Shown here piece by piece: positions 15,371 through 22,949 of a DNA stretch of 29,533 nt. A program made the translations under genes and the position numbers. The notes under the pieces are model-generated. The model worked only from the letters and a program-made list of their open reading frames with translations. It made no database searches and was not told where the DNA came from. Each line of letters begins with the position of its first letter. Within the stretch, counting starts at the first letter, position 1. The stretch spans positions 1-29,533 of the forward strand of contig CAMPJN010000004.1 in assembly GCA_946886875.1 (NCBI GenBank), written 5' to 3'. This DNA is from an uncultured Pseudomonas sp. (GTDB lineage Bacteria; Pseudomonadota; Gammaproteobacteria; Pseudomonadales; Pseudomonadaceae).

Positions 15371-16735
15371 ATGCAAAGCCGTCCAGTAATAGTTTTGGGG
15401 CCCGGTCGGTCCGGAACCTCGATGTTGATGAGCATTCTGGAAGAAATGGGAGTGTCTACCGTTCCCGGTGCGAGGACCATTACTGGTGATCAGAATCCCG
15501 AAGGGGATTATGAAGATCGCGAGTTAGTAGCCGTCAATCGCGAAATCCTAAAAAAGATAGGTGGGCATCCCTATTTACCTGTTCCAGATGGTTTCCTTGA
15601 TATGTTCAATTCGAGGAGGTACATAGGGAATATTCGGGAAGTTGTTTCGGCGCGCCTGGCAGGCGCCGATCGATGGGCATTCAAGGACCCTTTGACTGCC
15701 TCGCTGATGCCTCTTTGGGTGCGCGTTTTCAATACGGGAAAACTTGCGCCTATTTATTTGCTCGCCGTGCGGGATCCTGCCGCAGTGGTAGTTTCAATGA
15801 ATCGTCAATATGACGATTCACTTATTCTGGCCGAATTGGTGTGGTTGATAAGGGTCTGCGACGCTCTGTTCCATACTGGCGGCAACTGTATGATTGTCCA
15901 CTATGAAGATTTTTTTTCTGATAAGGCAGCTCCTTTGTGTCGGGAGCTGCAGAATTACATATATCCAGAAGGGCAGTTGGTTGGCTCTGATTTTGCTTCG
16001 ACGACAAAGGTAAAGCCCGCTCTCAATCGTTCTGCCTATAGTGAGTATCAAATTCAGAATCCATTGGTGCGGAAACTGTATCTTGAGCTTTCCAAGTGCA
16101 GGGGGGGGGATTTTGATCGGGGCGCGCTGATGAATGTGGTGCTCGAATGCCGATCAGCTATGCATCAGTTTGGTGGCTGGGCAGAGCTGGCATTGACTTT
16201 CTATAAAAAAAGTAATGCGTTGCGGGCAAAAACAGACACAGAGGGCAGGAGAGAGCCGCAGGCTGCGACTGATGTGCGCTTAACGAGCGCCCTGGAGCAG
16301 GCGCTGGCAGAAAATGCAGATTTTCTGCAAAAACAGATAACCCTTGAGGAGCAGTTGCGAACTTTACGTATAGAATTTTCTGAACGAGAGAAGTCGATTG
16401 TCGAGCTTCGCAAGTCCCTTCAGGGTGAGAGGAAGCGAAGTGACGACTTGGTTAAAGAGAACTCCGGGTTACGTGTTGAATCCCTGCGGCTGGCGAAAGT
16501 CGAAGCGCAGAGTTCAAAATTGTCCAGAGCGATCTCGGATGTTCGCCAGCGCCTTCAGGCTCAGCGTAAGAAAAATGATCAATTGAGTCGGAGGCTATTC
16601 GCTCTTAAGTCATCCACTTCTTATCAGCTTTCTCTTCTGTGCGTTAAGGCTATACGTCAGCCTGGAAAGAATACTGTCATGTTGCCGTTCAGGGTTTTGA
16701 GTTTGGTTGTGGCTGTTTTGGCGGGGCGCAAGTAA
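15371..16735 (+). CDS. PAPS-dependent sulfotransferase-family protein with C-terminal coiled coil
   Basis: A 454-residue protein. The N-terminus has the sulfotransferase 5'-phosphosulfate loop LGPGRSGTSML (9-19), WAFKDPLTASL (102-112) and a 3'-phosphate motif VRDPAAVVVSM (Arg134, Ser142), so it should bind PAPS. Residues about 302-412 are highly charged heptad-like sequence predicted by eye to form a long coiled coil. The last 40 residues (SSTSYQLSLL to the end) are hydrophobic/basic and may associate with membrane or partners. The protein is longer than ordinary sulfotransferases of this family (about 280-330). A G8 tract (16101-16108) falls in codons 244-246, just before the coiled-coil part. 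The next gene starts directly after the stop. An APS kinase gene in the same cluster supports sulfate transfer. Confidence 0.8.
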   Translation: MQSRPVIVLGPGRSGTSMLMSILEEMGVSTVPGARTITGDQNPEGDYEDRELVAVNREILKKIGGHPYLPVPDGFLDMFNSRRYIGNIREVVSARLAGADRWAFKDPLTASLMPLWVRVFNTGKLAPIYLLAVRDPAAVVVSMNRQYDDSLILAELVWLIRVCDALFHTGGNCMIVHYEDFFSDKAAPLCRELQNYIYPEGQLVGSDFASTTKVKPALNRSAYSEYQIQNPLVRKLYLELSKCRGGDFDRGALMNVVLECRSAMHQFGGWAELALTFYKKSNALRAKTDTEGRREPQAATDVRLTSALEQALAENADFLQKQITLEEQLRTLRIEFSEREKSIVELRKSLQGERKRSDDLVKENSGLRVESLRLAKVEAQSSKLSRAISDVRQRLQAQRKKNDQLSRRLFALKSSTSYQLSLLCVKAIRQPGKNTVMLPFRVLSLVVAVLAGRK

Positions 16736-19075
16736 ATGACTGCTTTGGTTAATGCGGGCATAAAAGTTACAGTGGTGGTTCCGCTCTACAATACCGCGGA
16801 TTATATCGCCGAGTGTCTCGATTCGGTACTGGCGCAGACGTTGAAGGGCGTCGAGGTTATCGTCGTCGACGATGGCTCTACGGATGGTGGCGACAAACTG
16901 GTTGAGCAATATTGCGCGCGATATCCGCAGGTCAAGCTGCTGCGTCAGGAGCGTAAGCGGCAGGGTGCAGCAAGGAATCTGGCACTGGCCCATGCCAATG
17001 GCGAATATGTTTCTTTTCTGGATTCCGACGACACTATTCCTGTCGATGCCTACGAGAAGATGGTGGCAGTCGCCAAGCAATATGGAAGCGACATGGTCTG
17101 CGGCATTCAGCAGTCTTTTAGTCAATGGCGCAAATGGATTGGAGTTCCTGTCCATCAGCGTGAGTTCAATCGACTGATCGAATGCACCACCATTGAAGAG
17201 ATGCCGACGCTGATGCAGGACATCAGTGCCTGCAATCGCCTGATCCGTCGGGAAAGCATTGAGAAACACGCAATGCGTTTCCCTGAGGGTACGGCTGGCG
17301 AAGACTTGGATTTCATGGCCAGGATGTATCTGAAGTGCGACGTGATCACCATCTTGCCCGAGGTGGTTTACAACTATCGCGGGCGTGATGATTCGCGTAC
17401 CAGTCGAATCTCTCCGCAGTTCTTCGAGGATCGCGTAGCGGTCACCGAAAGCCTTGAGTCGGCTTTTACCGAGAAAGGCGCGCTGGATATCTACCAGCGC
17501 TTGCTGCGTTCCGAAGTCAGGAAGCTGGTAGGCAATCGCTTCTTGAAAGTGATCAAGCAGTCTGCATACGACGAGCAACTGCAGATATTTGGCATCATCG
17601 GTCGCCTGGTGAAAAAATTGTCACCGGAAGATATGCGCTCCGCGGAAGACTATGCACTGCGTGAGCAAGTGCGCATCATCATGCTCAGCGCTCAGGAGTA
17701 CGACGCGCTGGTGGCCTATGAAAACGCCCCGCGCTCACCGCGTTACTTGACCCTGCTCAAGTCCGATGCCGCCAAGGCGCAGCTTTTCGAGCCCATGATG
17801 CGTATGCAGTTCCAGGGCCTGGCCCGTTTCGAGCGGGTACAGAAAATCCAGAGCTCCCGGGTATTTGCCGTGGCCTCGCGTATCAGCCTGTTGGCGGCGA
17901 AGTGCGTGAAGCTGGCGTCGACGGTCAAGGGCTTGCCGATGCTCAAGTACTTCGCGGCGGCGCCGGTGGCCAAGCTGGCCGGGGCGTTGCAGCCGAACAA
18001 GGCCATCTGGCTGATGGACGAGCGGATTGCCAGCAGTGCCGAGGACAACGGCTACTTCTTGTTCAAGTTCCTGCGCGAAACCTACCCGCAACTGCCGGTG
18101 TTCTACGTGCTCAAGCGCAATTCGCCGCACTGGGGCATCGTGGCGCCGCTGGGCAATGTGGTGGCGCAGTACTCCTGGAAGCACGCCTATCTGCTGTGGC
18201 GCGCGCGGGTGATGCTGTCCACCGACAGTTTCCGTGGCCTGGACTATCCGAGCGAGTCACTGCCTGGCCTACGCCGCAAAACCCTGAACATCTTTTTGCA
18301 GCATGGCGTAGCCGGTAACAAGACCATGACCTATACCCGCGAGAACTATCCCTACTTCTCGCAGGTGATCGTTTCCAACGGCATCGAACAGGCGTTTTTC
18401 AGTGGCCATTATGGCTTTACGCCAAAGCAAGTGAAGCTCACCGGCATCGCCCGGCTGGATGCCCTGGAGCCTCGGCGCGGCGCCGAGCGTTCCCGCAAGA
18501 TTCTGGTGGCGCCCACTTGGCGGCGCTGGCTCAAGGGGCAGGAGCAGATTCAGGCCAGCCGTTACTACCATGCCTGGAACAGCTTCCTCACCAGCGCGCG
18601 TCTGGCCGAACTGCTAGAACGGCACCAGATGGAGCTGTATTTCCGCCCGCATTTCAACATGATGCATTTCATCGACGAGTTCGAGAAAGGTTCGCCGCGG
18701 GTTCATGTGATCCGCGATCTCGACCAGCCGCTGCATCATCTGATCCGCGAGGCGGATTTGCTGATCACCGATTATTCCAGCGTGATGTACGACTTCTTCT
18801 ACCAGGAGAAGCCGGTGCTGGGCTACATGTTCGATCGCCATGAGTGGGAGGTGCAGCCACCGGGGCCGCCGCACCTGGACTACGAGCGCGATCTGGCTCT
18901 GGAGCTGGTTACCACCGAGGGTGCCTTGTTGCAGCAGTTGCAGCAGTGTCTGGAGGGCGGTTGCGAGATGCCTGCCGACAAGCTCGGTCGTTTAGACAAG
19001 TTGTTCAGCCACCGCGATGACGGCAACTGCGAGCGCATTTACCGGGCCGTGGTCGAGGATCTGGCTCTGCTATGA
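16736..19075 (+). CDS. Bifunctional GT2 glycosyltransferase / CDP-glycerol glycerophosphotransferase (TagF-like)
   Basis: A 779-residue fusion. Residues about 9-330 form a GT2/GT-A domain with VTVVVPLYNTADYIAECLDS, IVVDDGSTDG and the metal motif FLDSDD (Asp96, Asp98, Asp99). Residues about 420-775 match the Glyphos_transf family (TagF/TagB): KAIWLMDER at 422, FLQHGVAG (His523), RPHFNMMHF and the signature TDYSSVMYDF (678-687). Such C-terminal domains transfer glycerol- or ribitol-phosphate units from CDP-alditols. No CDP-glycerol-forming (TagD-like) gene lies in the window, so the donor must come from elsewhere or differ. GC content rises noticeably from about 17700, in the second half, suggesting a mosaic origin. 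Likely a chain-building enzyme at the inner membrane. Confidence 0.85.
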   Translation: MTALVNAGIKVTVVVPLYNTADYIAECLDSVLAQTLKGVEVIVVDDGSTDGGDKLVEQYCARYPQVKLLRQERKRQGAARNLALAHANGEYVSFLDSDDTIPVDAYEKMVAVAKQYGSDMVCGIQQSFSQWRKWIGVPVHQREFNRLIECTTIEEMPTLMQDISACNRLIRRESIEKHAMRFPEGTAGEDLDFMARMYLKCDVITILPEVVYNYRGRDDSRTSRISPQFFEDRVAVTESLESAFTEKGALDIYQRLLRSEVRKLVGNRFLKVIKQSAYDEQLQIFGIIGRLVKKLSPEDMRSAEDYALREQVRIIMLSAQEYDALVAYENAPRSPRYLTLLKSDAAKAQLFEPMMRMQFQGLARFERVQKIQSSRVFAVASRISLLAAKCVKLASTVKGLPMLKYFAAAPVAKLAGALQPNKAIWLMDERIASSAEDNGYFLFKFLRETYPQLPVFYVLKRNSPHWGIVAPLGNVVAQYSWKHAYLLWRARVMLSTDSFRGLDYPSESLPGLRRKTLNIFLQHGVAGNKTMTYTRENYPYFSQVIVSNGIEQAFFSGHYGFTPKQVKLTGIARLDALEPRRGAERSRKILVAPTWRRWLKGQEQIQASRYYHAWNSFLTSARLAELLERHQMELYFRPHFNMMHFIDEFEKGSPRVHVIRDLDQPLHHLIREADLLITDYSSVMYDFFYQEKPVLGYMFDRHEWEVQPPGPPHLDYERDLALELVTTEGALLQQLQQCLEGGCEMPADKLGRLDKLFSHRDDGNCERIYRAVVEDLALL

Positions 19076-19106
19076 ACAATACACTGGAAAAGGGTACGGG
19101 CCGCTG

Positions 19107-19892
19107 ATGCTGCAACTGCTCAAGGATCTGCAGCACTACCACCATGCCCTGATAACGCTGTTCTCGGTCAACGTGAAGACCACTGTATCCTCGACCCGAC
19201 TGGGCTGGCTGTGGTGGTTTCTCGACCCGTTGATCATGATGGCGATCTACTACTTCATCATCCGCGTGGTGTTTCAGCGCGGGGGCGAGAACTACCACCT
19301 GTTCGTGCTGTGCGGCATCGTTGCCTGGCAGTTCTTCGCCCGCTCTTTGAGCGCTGCGGTCACGGCGATCAGTAAGAACCGCGGCATCATCCGCCAGACC
19401 AGCACGCCGATGGGCCTGTTGATCGCGGTGCCCTGCGCGGTGCAGCTGTTTTTCGCCTCGGTGGGCATGCTGATCGTCATGTGCTGGTCCTATACGACCC
19501 TCGGCGTGCAATCGCTGGCGGTGCTGCCGCTGCTGTTGCTGGTGTTCTTTATCGCCTATGCGGTCAGCCTGTTCGTGGCGGTGACCCAGGTGTTCTTCGC
19601 GGATACCGCGAAGCTGGTGGCGTATGGCATCCGTGCGGGGTTCTTCCTCAGCCCGGTGCTGTACCCCACTTCACGGGTGCTGGATGCGGATAACATTCCC
19701 GCCTTTGCCAAGCTGCTGTTCGAGCTCAACCCCATGGGCTGGATCATCGAGGCGTTTCGCCGGGTGATTCTCGACGGGGGAATGTTCGACTGGCTGCAGT
19801 ACGGCGTGCAGTTGGCGCTGACGCTGCTGCTGGTGCAGGTGGGGCTGCTGTATCTGCGGCTGTGCAGCAATCGAATTGTGAAGATGCTCTAG
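19107..19892 (+). CDS. wzm: O-antigen/polysaccharide ABC transporter permease
   Basis: A 261-residue ABC-2 type membrane protein with a cytoplasmic N-terminus, six hydrophobic segments, and the family hallmark TRLGWLWWFLDPL followed by VFQRGGENYHLFVLCGIVAW and a C-terminal NPMGWIIEAFRRVILDG. It forms the membrane channel that flips lipid-linked polysaccharide across the inner membrane. The frame is open from 19017 inside the previous gene, but ATG 19107 gives the standard family N-terminus (LLKDLQHYHHALITLF). The ATPase partner starts 8 bases after its stop. No wzx/wzy genes are seen, so export by the ABC route is likely for this cluster. Confidence 0.9.
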   Translation: MLQLLKDLQHYHHALITLFSVNVKTTVSSTRLGWLWWFLDPLIMMAIYYFIIRVVFQRGGENYHLFVLCGIVAWQFFARSLSAAVTAISKNRGIIRQTSTPMGLLIAVPCAVQLFFASVGMLIVMCWSYTTLGVQSLAVLPLLLLVFFIAYAVSLFVAVTQVFFADTAKLVAYGIRAGFFLSPVLYPTSRVLDADNIPAFAKLLFELNPMGWIIEAFRRVILDGGMFDWLQYGVQLALTLLLVQVGLLYLRLCSNRIVKML

Positions 19893-19900
19893 GGGTTTAT

Positions 19901-21778
19901 GTGGCACGTTTCGTTCTTTCGCTGCATTCGGAGTTCGACAACAAGTCGGCTATAGGTGTGTTCGATAGCGAGCAGGGGTTGCAGTACCTGCAGATTGAGG
20001 ATCTCTCCAATTCATTGAGCCAACCTCAGCTACGCGGCCTCTGCTGCGTGGGGAACAGGCTGTATGTGACGACGCCGTCGAGCCTGCGTATCTACGCCAT
20101 CGAGCCGAGCCCTGGGCAGGGCCAGGCCTGGTTCCGCTTGCAGCGTGAGGTGGTGCTGCCGGAGTGGGCGCTGGACAAGCGCCCCGACGCCGGGCTGCTG
20201 GCTGTGCATTACGCCTCTGGCAAGGGGCGTTTGCTGGTGGCCTGCAATGCCCTGGCGAGCATCGAGGAGTTTGACCTGGAGGGTGAGTTCCTCGGCCGTC
20301 GCCACCTCTGGCAGATCGCTCCTAAGCACTTTCAGGTGCCAGCCCAGGCCTCAGGCAAGAGCGGTTTCGGGCATATCCGTGGTATTTGCGAGAACCCCAC
20401 CGGGGAGCTGTTCCTGACCGTGGCCTTTCGCAACTGGTCGGACGCCGGTAGCGTGATCGGTTACGACTCCGGTGAGCTGCTGCTGGATCAACTGGAAACG
20501 CCGCATTCTGGCCTGTTTCTCGATGGTCGCTACTTCGTGCTGGATGTACAGCGCGGCCACTTGCTGGGCCTGCCGCTGCTCGCCGATGGCGAGGCCTTGC
20601 GGGCCAAAGTGACGAGCCAGAGCTTTGCCACGCGCGGGCTGAAGATCAATCTGCGTGGGCTGGCCGGCGACAGCGAAGGCCTGTACGCGGGGTTCTTCAA
20701 CTTCGAGAAGGACGAAAAGAAGAAGGTCGCATCGCAGATCGTCCGCTTCGATCCGCGCAGCGGCGTGCAGGACAAACTCTATCTGCTGCCGGACGTGGCG
20801 GGTTTCCGTTTCCCAGCACCGTTCTATCTGAGCCCCTTTGCGGCGGATATCTGTCATGTTGTCAGCGACTCGCTACTGCTGATCGATGCGACCACGCCGC
20901 AGTCCTGCCCGGCCTCGCTGGTCGTGGAGGCTCCGCGTGCAGAGGTTCTGCCGCCTGTCGTCAAGGCTTCGGTCGTCGCGGTGCAGAAGCCGGTGCCGGT
21001 ACGCAAGGAACAGCCGCTCGGCAAGCCGGTGATCGAGGTTGCCGACGTCAGCCTGTCCTATCGACGCGGGGTGCGCCTGCATACCTGGCTGCGCCAGCGC
21101 CAGGATCGCGATTTCCGCGCGCTCAAGGGCGTGTCGCTGACCCTGCGCGAGGGCGAGGTGCTGGGGCTGGTCGGGCGCAATGGTTCGGGCAAGAGCACCA
21201 TGGGCATGTTGCTGGCCGGTATCCTGCAGCCCGACCTGGGCAGCATCGAGCGGCATGGGCGGATTCAGTTGCTATCGCTCGGCATCGGCTTCAACAACGA
21301 GCTGTCCGGGCGCGACAACGTGTTCGTCAACGCGGCGTTGCTGGGGCTGTCGCGGCGCGAGGTACTGCAGCATCTGGACGAGATCATCGAGTTCTCCGAG
21401 ATCGGCGAGTTTATCGGTGAGCCGATCCGCACCTACTCGGCCGGTATGCGCAGCCGCTTGGCGTTCGCCATTGCCACGGTGATCCAGCCCGATGTGTTGA
21501 TTCTCGACGAAGTTCTTTCCACCGGGGATGACTCCTTCCGGCGCAAGGCTGAGACGCGCATGCGCGAGATGAAGGGCAAGGCGAAATGCGTGGTGATGGT
21601 TTCCCACAGCGCCAACCAGATCAAGAAGCTCTGCAGTCGGGTAGTCTGGCTGGAACGTGGGCACCTGATACTCGATGGCAGGCCGAAACAGGTGATGCCC
21701 GAGTACGAGGCGTTCTGCCAGAGCCCGGAGAAGTGGCTGCGGCGTCACCCCAATATCGCGGCGAGACTGCAAGAGTGA
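19901..21778 (+). CDS. wzt: Polysaccharide ABC transporter ATPase fused to N-terminal beta-propeller-like domain
   Basis: A 625-residue protein. The ABC ATPase occupies residues about 375-625: Walker A GLVGRNGSGKST (422-433), signature RTYSAGMRSRLAFA (YSAGM 512-516), Walker B VLILDEV and STGDDSF, all of the Wzt/KpsT/TagH type. Unlike ordinary Wzt, which carries any glycan-binding domain after the ATPase, this one has about 340 residues in front. These contain repeated strand patterns (GNRLYVTTPSSLRIYAI, GKGRLLVACN, GELFLTVAF, GRYFVLDVQRGHLLGL, EGLYAGFFNF, SDSLLLID) suggesting a six-bladed propeller, plus a V/P/K-rich linker (341-374). GTG 19901 is chosen for the AGGGG at 19891-19895; ATG 19862 would overlap wzm. 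It ends flush with the ATPase. Confidence 0.88.
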   Translation: MARFVLSLHSEFDNKSAIGVFDSEQGLQYLQIEDLSNSLSQPQLRGLCCVGNRLYVTTPSSLRIYAIEPSPGQGQAWFRLQREVVLPEWALDKRPDAGLLAVHYASGKGRLLVACNALASIEEFDLEGEFLGRRHLWQIAPKHFQVPAQASGKSGFGHIRGICENPTGELFLTVAFRNWSDAGSVIGYDSGELLLDQLETPHSGLFLDGRYFVLDVQRGHLLGLPLLADGEALRAKVTSQSFATRGLKINLRGLAGDSEGLYAGFFNFEKDEKKKVASQIVRFDPRSGVQDKLYLLPDVAGFRFPAPFYLSPFAADICHVVSDSLLLIDATTPQSCPASLVVEAPRAEVLPPVVKASVVAVQKPVPVRKEQPLGKPVIEVADVSLSYRRGVRLHTWLRQRQDRDFRALKGVSLTLREGEVLGLVGRNGSGKSTMGMLLAGILQPDLGSIERHGRIQLLSLGIGFNNELSGRDNVFVNAALLGLSRREVLQHLDEIIEFSEIGEFIGEPIRTYSAGMRSRLAFAIATVIQPDVLILDEVLSTGDDSFRRKAETRMREMKGKAKCVVMVSHSANQIKKLCSRVVWLERGHLILDGRPKQVMPEYEAFCQSPEKWLRRHPNIAARLQE

Positions 21779-22908
21779 GTTACGAACCGCCGAGCGTGCT
21801 GATGCTCGCCCCGATCCATCGGGCCTGGGGCAACCGGGTGGTGCGCGAATGCGTATCCCTGGCCGAGGCAGGCTACCGGGTCAGGGCACTGATGCGCTGC
21901 GAGCAGGAGCATGTCGCCGAGGGTGTGGCCTTCCTGCCGGCTCCGGCTTATTCCAACCGCCTGCAGCGCTTTCTCAATCTGCCGCGGGTGTTGCGCATGG
22001 CGCTGGCGCAGCGTGCCGACATCTATCACCTGCACAACCCCGATATGATCCCGCTGGCCCTGGTGCTCAAGCTGCTGGGTAAGACGGTGATCTACGACAC
22101 CCATGAGGATTATTCGCAGCGGCTGCTGCTGCGCGGTTGGCTGCCGAAACCGCTGCGGCGGCCGCTGGGGTATCTGCTGTCGCTGGCCGAACGCGGGCTC
22201 AGTCATTGGGTGGATGCCACGCTGGTCACGCAGGAGCGCCAGCTGCCGCGTTTCTCCGCACGCTGCCGACTGTTGCGCAATGCTCCAGTACTGTCCGAAG
22301 CGCTGATGGGCCGCGTGCGCGCTCAGGCTGAAGCCCTGGTGCGTGAGGCTCGACCCCGTCGTTTGATCTATGCCGGCGGCCTGTCCCGGGCTCGCGGGTT
22401 GTTCAATACGTTGGGTGCGCTGCAGGCACTCAATGCCCAGGGCCTGGCCACTCGTCTCTGGCTGCTGGGGCCGGAGTTGGAGCTCTGTCTTGACCAGGCG
22501 ATGTGTCATCCGGCCTGGACGCATGTGGACTATCTGGGCCTGCAGCCGCACGAAACGGTATTGGCGCATATGATGCGTGCCGACGTCGGCCTGGCGGTAC
22601 TCGCCGATGAGGGCGATCATGCGGCGGCCAGGCCCACCAAGTTGTTCGAGTACATGGCTTGTGGCTTGCCATTCGTGGCCAGCGATTTTCCCTTGTGGCG
22701 CGAGTTTGTCGGTGACCGTGGTGGCATCTGGGTTCGACCGGATGACCGTGTGGGGTTGCTCGAGGCGTTATGTACGCTCCTCGACGACGATGCTTGGCGA
22801 CGAGAGCTGGCCGCACAGGGAGGTGAGTTCGTCGCAGGCTTCAACTGGGACGCGGAAAAGCAGAGTCTGCTGTCGGTATACGAGTATTTGAGTCGACGTA
22901 CGGGCTGA
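21775..22908 (+). CDS. GT4-family glycosyltransferase
   Basis: A 377-residue GT-B protein starting at GTG 21775, which overlaps the wzt stop as GTGA. It begins SYEPPSVLMLAPIHRAWGNR and contains DIYHLHNPDMIPLALVLKLLGK and YDTHEDYSQR in the acceptor half. LIYAGGLSRARGLFNTLGAL starts the donor half, and the signature PTKLFEYMACGLPFVASDFP follows. These are typical of group 1 glycosyltransferases acting on lipid-linked glycans. Longer frames upstream lie inside wzt and are not credible. Codon use is GC-rich, like wzm and wzt. Donor and acceptor are unknown. Confidence 0.87.
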   Translation: MSYEPPSVLMLAPIHRAWGNRVVRECVSLAEAGYRVRALMRCEQEHVAEGVAFLPAPAYSNRLQRFLNLPRVLRMALAQRADIYHLHNPDMIPLALVLKLLGKTVIYDTHEDYSQRLLLRGWLPKPLRRPLGYLLSLAERGLSHWVDATLVTQERQLPRFSARCRLLRNAPVLSEALMGRVRAQAEALVREARPRRLIYAGGLSRARGLFNTLGALQALNAQGLATRLWLLGPELELCLDQAMCHPAWTHVDYLGLQPHETVLAHMMRADVGLAVLADEGDHAAARPTKLFEYMACGLPFVASDFPLWREFVGDRGGIWVRPDDRVGLLEALCTLLDDDAWRRELAAQGGEFVAGFNWDAEKQSLLSVYEYLSRRTG

Positions 22909-22949
22909 ATAATCCTGTGGTCGATGTGATTTCAACTCTGGTGAGATAA

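Noticed and set aside
16610..17578. 322-codon reverse-strand frame opposite the GT2-TagF gene
   Set aside because: No recognisable domain, and the plus-strand frame has clear GT2 motifs in the same stretch.
19017..19106. Earlier in-frame ATG for wzm at 19017
   Set aside because: It would add 30 residues overlapping the previous gene by about 60 bases, with no family resemblance; ATG 19107 gives the normal Wzm start.
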